A stretch of DNA of 10,050 nucleotides, from positions 1 through 10,050 of the forward strand of contig DHWW01000287.1 in the NCBI GenBank assembly GCA_002413385.1, in the 5' to 3' direction. This DNA comes from Granulicella sp. UBA5172. GTDB lineage: Bacteria > Acidobacteriota > Terriglobia > Terriglobales > Acidobacteriaceae. The position numbers and the translations under genes are program-made. Below, piece after piece: positions 1 to 6,008 of this stretch; position 1 is the first letter of the stretch; each line of letters begins with the position of its first letter. The notes beneath the pieces are model-generated. The model saw only the letters and a program-made list of their open reading frames with translations. It was not told the origin of the DNA and ran no database searches.

Positions 1-17
1 TTCATGAATAATGCAGG

Positions 18-380
18 CTAGCCCTTCCAGAACGTAATCACCAAACCACCAGCCACAATTAAACCCCCACCCACCAGGATAGGCGTGCTCGGCGACTGAT
101 GGAACCGCACCTTCGCAACCACTTGAGCAACCACAAAAAATAGCGCGACATACACGCCCAGCAGCTTGCCAAAATCCCACTGCGGCAGATTGACGCACAA
201 CCCATACGACCCAAGCACGGCAACACCCAGCACAAACCACAGCGAACGACCGCTTCCGCTCGAGCGATACAGCCCTGACTGGAAGAACGAATCCCCCAGC
301 ACCTCCAGTGACGCCGCGACCACCAGCACCACGAACGCGCCCATTGGCGAAGACACCAGCTGATTGAGACCATTCTTCAT
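18..380 (-). CDS. SMR/EmrE-superfamily small membrane protein
   Basis: A 120-residue, very hydrophobic inner-membrane protein with four predicted helices at roughly residues 14-33, 46-64, 70-90 and 98-118, the size and layout of small multidrug resistance (EmrE-like) proteins. Glu26 in helix 1, within AASLEVLGD, sits where EmrE carries its essential Glu14. The last helix, rich in Gly (VGGGLIVAGGLVI), resembles the dimer-forming fourth helix of the family. The usual SMR helix-3 signature is not obvious, so this is a divergent member and the substrate is unknown; it could also be a half-size relative of DMT transporters. The start at 380 is supported by AGGAG at 391-387, six bases upstream. It stands alone, divergent from the 584-2037 pair, with no visible functional link to the nitrogen genes. 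The fold is fairly sure; an efflux role is inference. Confidence 0.72.
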   Translation of the reverse strand: MKNGLNQLVSSPMGAFVVLVVAASLEVLGDSFFQSGLYRSSGSGRSLWFVLGVAVLGSYGLCVNLPQWDFGKLLGVYVALFFVVAQVVAKVRFHQSPSTPILVGGGLIVAGGLVITFWKG

Positions 381-467
381 CTACGTCTCCTAACTCTTCT
401 CATCTGCTGTGGAATGTTTTCGAGTTTACTAGAACACCACAGAAAAATAGAGCTACGAAACAGAAAG

Positions 468-519
468 CTTGAAACTGAAATTCTTGAAACTGAAGAAATC
501 ACGACGCTGAATTCTTGAA
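468..519. repeat. Short direct repeats CTTGAAACTGAA
   Basis: The 12-mer CTTGAAACTGAA occurs perfectly at 468-479 and 483-494, and a partial copy centred on TTCTTGAA follows at 512-519. CTTGAA cores start at 468, 483 and 514. They lie in the otherwise empty 381-583 region between the divergent SMR-like gene and the small membrane protein gene, about 70-115 bases before the TTG start at 584. A weak -10-like TATAGA follows at 530-535, with no convincing -35. The placement fits an operator array for the 584-2037 pair, but it could be simple A-rich drift. I see nothing else in 381-583. Confidence 0.4.
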
Positions 520-570
520 GCCCGAAAAATATAGATAGACTGGACTCATCACTACATCTCAACGAAGCGC

Positions 571-577
571 AAAGGAA
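571..577 (+). promoter_or_regulatory. Ribosome binding site selecting TTG start at 584
   Basis: AAAGGAA at 571-577 lies six bases before TTG at 584. No comparable purine run stands at a normal distance from the in-frame ATG at 608, so the TTG is preferred as the start of the small gene. Confidence 0.5.
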
Positions 578-583
578 ACGTCC

Positions 584-763
584 TTGAGGTTGACTGGCTA
601 CCTATTAATGGTTTCGGGCTGGCTGCTTGCTCTTGCTGCCCTTCTCTTGCTGGCAGGTCTCGGGCAGCGCTTCGCCTTCGTCCTCGCCGGTCTTCTCGTC
701 GAACTTCTCGGCCTCGGGCTCGTTGCCTACCGCTATCGCTCGCTCCAGAGAGGCACTCAATGA
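584..763 (+). CDS. Small two-helix membrane protein, coupled to Amt-like gene
   Basis: A 59-residue protein if read from TTG 584, or 51 residues from the in-frame ATG at 608. It is almost entirely hydrophobic, with two predicted helices at about residues 5-26 and 30-49 joined by the short turn GLGQR, and it ends in a basic tail (YRYRSLQRGTQ) likely to face the cytoplasm. Glu40 sits in the second helix, unusual for a simple anchor. Its stop TGA (761-763) overlaps the ATG (760-762) of the Amt-like gene as ATGA, a classic translational-coupling arrangement, so the two proteins are probably made together. I recognise no family. It may be an accessory subunit or regulator of the Amt-like protein, or merely a leader peptide that drives ribosomes onto the next gene. 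Its length fits a gene that automated annotation would miss. Confidence 0.6.
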   Translation: MRLTGYLLMVSGWLLALAALLLLAGLGQRFAFVLAGLLVELLGLGLVAYRYRSLQRGTQ

Positions 764-2037
764 ACCTGGCCGTCTGCCTACTCTGCATCATCCTCGTCCC
801 GCTCGCCACAGCCGGCCTTGCGCTCATCCATCAGGGGCTCGGACGCTCGCGCAGCGCCGCCCACGCGATGCTCGCAACGCTCTGCGCACTCGGCGTTACG
901 GCCATCGTCTTCGTCCTCATCGGTTTCTCATGGGCTGGATATCCCGGCGACCTCTCGCACACCGCGCAGCTCGCCGGCAAGCACTTCGACTGGCTCGGCA
1001 ACGAGCCCTTCTTCGCCGCTGGCCTTAGCTCCAGCCTGCTCAAGGGTCCATACGCTGCCCTGGTGCTCGCCCTGCAGATGTTCGCCGTCGGCCTCGCCTC
1101 GCTCATCCCGATCAGTGCGGGCAGCGACCGCTGGCGCCTCGCGTCCATCTGCGCATCGAGCGCCCTGTTAGCCGGCATCGTCTTCCCCCTCTTCGCTCAC
1201 TGGGTCTGGGGCGCTGGCTGGCTCGCCCAACTCACCCCGCTCTTCGGCCTTCCCTCCTTCACGGACGCAGGCGGCGCGGGCGTCATTCAAGTGGTCGGCG
1301 GCCTTACCGCCCTCTCCGTGGCGTGGATCCTCGGGCCCCGTCAAGGCAAATACTCCGACCAGGTGGCCACGGCCATCCCCGGTCACAACATCGTCCTTGT
1401 GCTCTTCGGCTGCCTGCTCGCCCTCATCGGTTGGATCGGCCTGGACTCCGCCGCCTCCATGCTCTTCCATGGAGCCGCATCCGTGCAGGTGATCGTCATC
1501 GCGATCAACGCGATGCTCTCCGCCTCCGGAGGCTGCCTCGCTGCCGTCTTCATCACCCAACTCCGCTATCGCAAGCCCGACGCCTCGCTCAGCGCCAACG
1601 GCTGGATCGCCGGCCTGGTCGCCGGCAGCGCTGGCTGCGGCCTTATCTCACCCATAGCCACCATCTTCATCGGCATCGTCGCCGGCACACTCGTAACCTT
1701 CCTCGTCGAGACCCTCGAACTCAAGCTGCTCATCGACGACCCCGGCGGCGCCATCTCGGTCCACCTCGGCGCTGGCCTCTGGGGGCTGGTTGCCTTCGGC
1801 ATCTTCGGCCCCACGACCGGTTCGCGCGCAGCGCTGCTCCTCGCTCAACTGGTCGGGATAGCAACACTCCTCGGCATCATGCTGCCGCTCATCCACATCG
1901 GCAATCTCCTGCTCAACAAGTTCGTCCACTTCCGTGTGGACGCCGACGGCGACTGGCAGGGCATGGACATCTGCGAACTCGGTGCTGGAGCATATCCGGA
2001 GTTCGTCGTTCACGCCGACGAGTTCGTGCCACGCTAG
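760..2037 (+). CDS. Divergent Amt/Rh-family protein with altered pore
   Basis: A 425-residue polytopic membrane protein of the ammonium transporter family (PF00909). Family landmarks are present: TAGLALIHQGL in the first helix (compare PGLALFYGG), FAHWVWGAGWL, the conserved Asp at 169, GGLTALSVAWILGPR, and the late helix with ISVHLGAGLWG. Key pore positions are changed. In the segment DAGGAGVIQVVGG, Gln177 takes the place of the first of the two pore histidines (E. coli AmtB His168), while the second histidine is kept as His335. The usual GWFGFN of helix 5 reads GWIGLD (225-229), so the Phe of the gate is Leu. The periplasmic Phe107 region is also poorly conserved. Transport may be changed or lost; a sensor-like role is possible. 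The gene starts inside the stop of the small membrane protein gene and converges on the kinase gene with only 13 bases between. Family assignment is strong; ammonium transport is unproven. Confidence 0.87.
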   Translation: MNLAVCLLCIILVPLATAGLALIHQGLGRSRSAAHAMLATLCALGVTAIVFVLIGFSWAGYPGDLSHTAQLAGKHFDWLGNEPFFAAGLSSSLLKGPYAALVLALQMFAVGLASLIPISAGSDRWRLASICASSALLAGIVFPLFAHWVWGAGWLAQLTPLFGLPSFTDAGGAGVIQVVGGLTALSVAWILGPRQGKYSDQVATAIPGHNIVLVLFGCLLALIGWIGLDSAASMLFHGAASVQVIVIAINAMLSASGGCLAAVFITQLRYRKPDASLSANGWIAGLVAGSAGCGLISPIATIFIGIVAGTLVTFLVETLELKLLIDDPGGAISVHLGAGLWGLVAFGIFGPTTGSRAALLLAQLVGIATLLGIMLPLIHIGNLLLNKFVHFRVDADGDWQGMDICELGAGAYPEFVVHADEFVPR

Positions 2038-2050
2038 CGCCTCAGCACCA

Positions 2051-3031
2051 CTAAGACCGGCGAGATATTAGCAGCAGCAATCCAAACAGCACCAGCGGGA
2101 TCAGCACCAGCGCCGCATACAGCATCAGGCGCCGCCTCCCCGGTGATTTTCTCTTCTGCCATCGCTGAGCGTCCGGTCGCTCGGCGATTCCCACCTCATC
2201 CTGATGCAGCAGATCGTGCGCCATCTCCCGCGCACTCGCGTACCGATTCTTCGGCTCACACTCCAGCGCACGATACACAATCTCCTGAAGCTGCGGCGTA
2301 ATCGATGGCTCAAGCTCTCTTGGAGGCACAGGCTGATTCAGCAGCCGGTCATTCATCACGGCAAAGGGATTAGGTCCCGAAAATGGCACCACTCCGGTCA
2401 GCATCTCGTAGAGCATCACGCCCACTGCATAGATGTCGCTGCGTGCATCACCGCGCTTTCCCCGCACCTGTTCCGGCGAGATGTAATCCGGCGTTCCCAT
2501 GCTCTGCGAAAAATGCGCAAACGTAAGCCGTCGCGATCCTGCGCTCGCTGCGATGCCGAAGTCGATCAGGTGAATCTCATCATGAGCGCCCACCATGATG
2601 TTCTCCGGCTTCAGGTCGCGATGGACGACACCGTTCGCATGAATGTGTTCAAGCGCAGCGCAGATGCCTAACGTAAGTTTCACGGCCCGCTCGACCGGCA
2701 ACTTCTTCTCGTCATTCAGAACCTGCCGCAGCAGCCGGCCATCCAGCCACTCCATCACCATGTAAACCTGTGACCGGTTAGGGTTCGCGAAGGCCTTCAT
2801 CACGCCCGGATGGTCGATGCGCGTGCCAATATCCTCCTCGCGACGGAAGCGGTCGAACATCGTCGGATCGCTCTCAACCTCCGGATGCGGCACCTTGATC
2901 GCCACCTGCTGGCCGGTCCTCTGGTCGCGTGCCCGGAACACCGTCGCCATGCCACTGGTCGCGACAATATCCAGGAGCTCGTAGCCATCGAGTAGGTCGC
3001 CGGGATGGAGTGTGAGATTAGGTGCGATCAT
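2051..3031 (-). CDS. Tail-anchored Hanks-type Ser/Thr protein kinase
   Basis: A 326-residue PknB-like kinase. The kinase domain spans about residues 17-275: catalytic Lys46 in VAIKVP, helix-C Glu65, HRDLKPEN at 137-144 with catalytic Asp139, DFG at 157-159, and the activation segment ending in GTPDYISPEQ (179-188). All catalytic residues are present, so it should be active. The glycine-rich loop reads VATSGMATVF instead of GxGGM, a partly degenerate ATP lid. After a basic, proline-containing linker, a single helix (about 302-322) ends four residues before the C terminus. The kinase is therefore cytoplasmic and tail-anchored, with no outside PASTA or sensor domain. ATG 3031 follows directly on the TAG of the PP2C gene, so the two are surely co-transcribed and form an antagonistic kinase-phosphatase pair. 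Targets are unknown. Confidence 0.93.
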   Translation of the reverse strand: MIAPNLTLHPGDLLDGYELLDIVATSGMATVFRARDQRTGQQVAIKVPHPEVESDPTMFDRFRREEDIGTRIDHPGVMKAFANPNRSQVYMVMEWLDGRLLRQVLNDEKKLPVERAVKLTLGICAALEHIHANGVVHRDLKPENIMVGAHDEIHLIDFGIAASAGSRRLTFAHFSQSMGTPDYISPEQVRGKRGDARSDIYAVGVMLYEMLTGVVPFSGPNPFAVMNDRLLNQPVPPRELEPSITPQLQEIVYRALECEPKNRYASAREMAHDLLHQDEVGIAERPDAQRWQKRKSPGRRRLMLYAALVLIPLVLFGLLLLISRRS

Positions 3032-3832
3032 CTAGAGCAACCTGTACGGGCGTCCACGGTAGAGTCCCATTCGCTCCACCGTTTTGACGCGGATAAGTTG
3101 CACGCTGACATTATCATGACCGCCGGCATCGTTGGCAGCTGCGACAAGCGCCGCCGCTGCCCGTTCCAAGTCGCTGTTTCGCTCAAGTATCTGCTGGATC
3201 GCCGCATCAGACACACTGCCATGCAGCCCGTCCGTGCAAAGCAGCAACACATCTCCAGGAAGAATATTCACCGTGAGCGTGTCCGCTGCAACAAACAACT
3301 CATTGCCCAGGGACCGCATCAGCACATGCCGTACGTCGTCGGTCGCAGCCTCTTCCCTGGAGATGATGCCCAGCCTCACCTGCTCATCCGCCATCGTATG
3401 GTCGCGCGTCAGTTGCATTCCTCGGCCATTGCGGAACAGATAGCAGCGCGAATCCCCCACATGCGAGACCACAGCAGAATCGAACCGTAGAGCGCACGCT
3501 ACGAAGGTGGTTCCCATCCGTGCTCCGCGCAGTGCAGTCGCCAGGCCTGCATCGTACACAGCAGCGTTCGCCTCCTGCACCAGCCTGGGCAGCAGAGAGA
3601 CGTGCATCACGCCCTTGGGAATCTTGCGGAAGCCATCCATCGCAGTCTTCATGGCGAGTTGAGAGGCAACCTCCCCATACTCATGGCCGCCCATACCGTC
3701 CGCCATCGCAAAAAACCAGCCCTGCGACTGCACCTGCGCGGGCCCCGTCGGCAGCACGTGACCAAGTGCGTCCTCGTTATTGTCCCGCACGCGCCCGGGG
3801 TCGGTAAGTTCTGCAAATTCGAGATCAAGCAT
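3032..3832 (-). CDS. PP2C-family Ser/Thr protein phosphatase
   Basis: A 266-residue soluble, metal-dependent phosphatase of the bacterial Stp/PrpC type, about the usual length for a catalytic domain alone. Motifs appear in family order: DPGRVRDNNEDA (11-22), MADGMGGHEYGEVAS with metal-binding Asp45, GTTFVACAL, VSHVGDSRCYLFR, LTRDHTMADEQVRLG, LLLCTDGLHG, and the closing GGHDNVSVQLI with the last metal-binding Asp. It should remove phosphate from Ser/Thr proteins, most obviously the kinase encoded immediately downstream (zero-base spacing) and that kinase's targets. It follows glnK by 113 bases. Members of this family dephosphorylate PII in cyanobacteria (PphA), which makes GlnK a candidate partner by inference. 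The ATG at 3832 has no clear Shine-Dalgarno sequence, but the protein begins just before the conserved first strand, so the start is credible. Confidence 0.93.
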   Translation of the reverse strand: MLDLEFAELTDPGRVRDNNEDALGHVLPTGPAQVQSQGWFFAMADGMGGHEYGEVASQLAMKTAMDGFRKIPKGVMHVSLLPRLVQEANAAVYDAGLATALRGARMGTTFVACALRFDSAVVSHVGDSRCYLFRNGRGMQLTRDHTMADEQVRLGIISREEAATDDVRHVLMRSLGNELFVAADTLTVNILPGDVLLLCTDGLHGSVSDAAIQQILERNSDLERAAAALVAAANDAGGHDNVSVQLIRVKTVERMGLYRGRPYRLL

Positions 3833-3849
3833 GTGAGTTTGGATGCACT

Positions 3850-3873
3850 GGGCGAGGCCGTGAAGCCTCGCCC
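3850..3873 (-). terminator. Stem-loop between glnK and PP2C gene
   Basis: A perfect 9-bp inverted repeat, GGGCGAGGC and GCCTCGCCC, encloses a 6-base loop (3859-3864). It lies about 75 bases after the glnK stop and 18 bases before the PP2C start. There is no T-run on either strand, so it is not a standard intrinsic terminator. It may mark the 3' end of the amt-glnK message, act as a partial terminator or processing site, or limit translation of the PP2C gene, which lacks a clear ribosome binding site. The hairpin is certain as sequence; its function is not. Confidence 0.5.
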
Positions 3874-3945
3874 TGCGCCCTCAGTCTACGCCCGCCACTC
3901 GCTTCAGGTTGTTCTCATGCAAGAGACCAAAGCGGTCGCACATAA

Positions 3946-4284
3946 CTATAAAACAGTCTCGCCTCGCTCTTGGTTACGAATTCGGATCGCTCCCTCCACT
4001 TTGTAGAGGAATATTTTGCCGTCACCGATTACTCCTGTAGCTGCGGCTTTGGTGATCGCATCAATCACCGCCTCGACTCGCTCATCGGCAACGACCGTCT
4101 GAACACGTAACTTCGGAAGCAGATCCACGTCGTATTCACGTCCGCGATAGCTCTCCGTATGACCCTTTTGACGCCCATATCCACGCACTTCGGAGACGGT
4201 CATCCCTTGGATGCCGAGCTCGACCAGCGCATCCTTCACCTTGTCGAATGCACTCGTCCGAATGATCGCTTCTACCTTTGTCAT
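3946..4284 (-). CDS. glnK: PII nitrogen-regulatory protein GlnK
   Basis: A 112-residue PII protein, exactly the classical length, when started at ATG 4284 (MTKVEAIIR). A start at 4326 would add 14 unrelated residues and lacks the strong GGAGGA found at 4288-4293. PII signatures are clear: the T-loop RGYGRQKGHTESYRGREYD with Tyr51, the uridylylation site of enterobacterial PII, and the B-loop TGVIGDGKIFL (about 82-93) that binds ATP or ADP together with the C-terminal IRIRNQE. PII trimers sense 2-oxoglutarate and ATP/ADP and block Amt channels by inserting the T-loop into the pore. Position directly after amt supports the name glnK rather than glnB. Residue 49 is Arg, so the Ser49 phosphorylated in cyanobacterial PII is missing; Thr43 and Ser45 are other T-loop hydroxyl residues. 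Confidence 0.95.
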   Translation of the reverse strand: MTKVEAIIRTSAFDKVKDALVELGIQGMTVSEVRGYGRQKGHTESYRGREYDVDLLPKLRVQTVVADERVEAVIDAITKAAATGVIGDGKIFLYKVEGAIRIRNQERGETVL

Positions 4285-4287
4285 CGT

Positions 4288-4293
4288 TCCTCC
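4288..4293 (-). promoter_or_regulatory. glnK ribosome binding site
   Basis: On the minus strand GGAGGA at 4293-4288 precedes ATG 4284 by three bases. It decides the glnK start in favour of 4284 over the longer reading frame from 4326. Confidence 0.7.
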
Positions 4294-4326
4294 GCTTCTC
4301 GATAGTTTGTATGATGTGTAAGTCAT

Positions 4327-4352
4327 GCAGGGTCGGTGTTACCTGACCCTGC
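4327..4352 (-). other. Stem-loop in the amt-glnK intergenic region
   Basis: A perfect 8-bp inverted repeat, GCAGGGTC and GACCCTGC, encloses a 10-base loop. It lies 25 bases beyond the amt stop and about 43 bases before the glnK start. No T-run follows on either strand. It could protect or separate the upstream mRNA and so set the relative amounts of Amt and GlnK, or be a protein-binding site. Only the symmetry is observed. Confidence 0.45.
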
Positions 4353-4377
4353 CGAAGGAAGTCCGTGACTGCTGACT

Positions 4378-5926
4378 CTAGGAGGGCCCGAGCGTGGAGA
4401 TCACATACTCGGGATAAGCCGATATCCCATGCTCATGCAAATCTAAGCCTCCGCGCTCAATCTCCTCGGAGACGCGTAGCGTGCCTGTCAGATTCACCAG
4501 CCACATCAGCACCATCCCCGTTCCAAAGGTCGCGAGCGTGATGACCGCACTCCCGATGAACTGTGCCTTTAGCAGCATTGTGCCTCCGTGATAAAAGAGG
4601 CCGGTCAGTGGAGCACTATTGTCCGGAGCGACCGGCCCCGTTGCGCCATATTTGCCCACCGCGAACAGACCGAGCGAGATCGTGCCCCAAATCCCACAAA
4701 GACCATGCACCGGCACTGCACCGATTGGGTCATCGATCCGCAGGTACTCCAGTATCTCCACTCCGAGAATCACGACCGCACCGGACACCGCGCCGATGAG
4801 GATCGAGCCGGTCGGACTGACCCAATAGCACGGGCAAGTGATCGCAACCAGGCCCGCGAGAAAGCCATTGACCGTGAAGGCTGATATCCCACTTCTTGGT
4901 CATGGCGTAGGCAATTGCCATCGCAACCAGTCCGGCTGCGCAAGCCGCCAGCGTCGTATTTGCCGCGATGCGACCGATGCCTTCGAAGTCCATCGCACTC
5001 AACGTCGAACCAGGGTTGAACCCATACCATCCGAACCACAACAACAATCCACCGCTAGCCGCGATCGTCAGATCATGAGGCATCATGGGGCCGCCTCCGT
5101 CGCGCTTGAAGGTGCGCCCGAGACGTGGCCCCAGAACGATAGATCCCGCCAGCGCGATCATCCCGCCAATCGTGTGCACAACCGTGGAGCCCGCGAAGTC
5201 GTGAAAGCCGGTCCCCAGAGTGGGAAGGAATCCACCCGCCGCTCCCATGGTCGCCAGAAAGCCATCCGGCCCCCATGCCCAGTGCCCGATGATCGGGTAC
5301 AGGAAGCCTGAGACGCCCACAGAATACAGCAGATCGCCGACGAACCCAGTGCGTCCGATCATCGCTCCTGACGTAATGGTTGAGCAGGTATCCGCGAACG
5401 CGAATTGGAAGATCCAGAATGCCAGGAAGCCTACGCCCGTCGTCTCGTACGTAGCCGGAATGTCCTTCAGAAAAAACCAGTGCATTCCGATAAAGCCATT
5501 GCCATGCGAAAACATGAAAGCGAAGCCAATCGCGTAGAAGAGCAGGCCGCAAAGACAGGTGTCGACAATACACTCCATCAGTACGTTCACTGTCTCGCGC
5601 GTGCGGCAGAAACCTGCTTCGAGCATCGTGAAGCCTACCTGCATTCCGAAGACAAGAAATGCAGCAATCAACGTCCACGCGGTATTCACTGGATTGACGA
5701 TGTCTGCGGCTTTCACGACACTGTCTGCAGCATGCACCGTCGTGAAGAAGGTCATCGAGCAATATTTAATCGCGAGTACAACAGCGACGACGCCGAGGAC
5801 TTTACCAGCGAACAGAGCGAAGCCATAACGGCGCCAATCCTGATCGTTTAGCCGGTCAGCCAGACGGCGGACCTTATCCGGAAAGCTGAGATGTTCTGTA
5901 GATGTGTGGCGGGAAAACAGTGGCAT
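4378..5926 (-). pseudogene. amt: Ammonium transporter Amt, split by a one-base frameshift
   Basis: An Amt channel (about 515 residues if restored) that is read in two frames. The upstream frame (5926 to about 4880) encodes an N-terminal extension with one hydrophobic segment, then Amt helices: AFLVFGMQVGFTMLEAGFC, GHWAWGPDGFL, DFAGSTVVHTIGG with pore His251, and FGWYGFNPGSTLS. After TKKWDIS the frame runs into unrelated sequence and stops at 4730. The neighbouring frame resumes exactly there, starting FTVNGFLAGLVAITCPCYW, carries PVHGLCGIWG with pore His407, and ends at 4378 with the typical GISAYPEYV tail. Both pore histidines are canonical across the two halves. ATG 5926 is preferred over 5968 because AAGGAG lies at 5941-5936. 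The porin gene ends 82 bases upstream and glnK follows, giving a porin-amt-glnK order. It could be a true pseudogene, a sequencing or assembly error, or much less likely a programmed +1 frameshift. Confidence 0.88.
4879..4880 (-). other. Frameshift point in amt (one extra C)
   Basis: On the minus strand the codons run GAT ATC AGC, then one surplus C, then TTC ACG GTC. Removing a single C from the CC pair at 4880-4879 joins TKKWDIS to FTVNGF, which matches the usual Amt order without any missing or extra residue. The site is a two-base C run, not a long homopolymer. Confidence 0.8.
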
Positions 5927-5935
5927 ACGGTGTGT

Positions 5936-5941
5936 CTCCTT
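5936..5941 (-). promoter_or_regulatory. amt ribosome binding site
   Basis: AAGGAG at 5941-5936 on the minus strand stands nine bases before ATG 5926 and supports this start rather than the upstream in-frame ATG at 5968. Confidence 0.6.
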
Positions 5942-6008
5942 GTCTGTGTGGCAATGAGCGGTTAGCAATTACATGCAGAATGATTTCTGGATTGCGTCAA
6001 ATCCTTCG

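Noticed and set aside
377..562. 61-codon minus-strand frame upstream of the SMR-like gene
   Set aside because: Overlaps the SMR ribosome binding site and start, Ser/Arg-rich composition, no Shine-Dalgarno sequence; taken as noncoding.
1168..1560. Long open frame on the minus strand inside the Amt-like gene
   Set aside because: It is an antisense shadow: acidic, low-complexity translation with no known motif, while the plus frame carries clear Amt motifs.
1323..2054. 243-codon plus-strand frame overlapping the Amt-like gene
   Set aside because: Arg/Pro/His-rich translation typical of an off-frame reading of GC-rich coding DNA; no domain signature.
4378..4788. C-terminal Amt fragment as an independent gene starting at GTG 4788
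   Set aside because: Its frame extends upstream to exactly the frameshift point with conserved Amt sequence before the GTG, so it is the tail of amt, not a separate gene.
5073..5762. 229-codon minus-strand frame within amt
   Set aside because: Out-of-frame shadow of the Amt helices; composition is Arg/Ser-rich and no family is recognisable.
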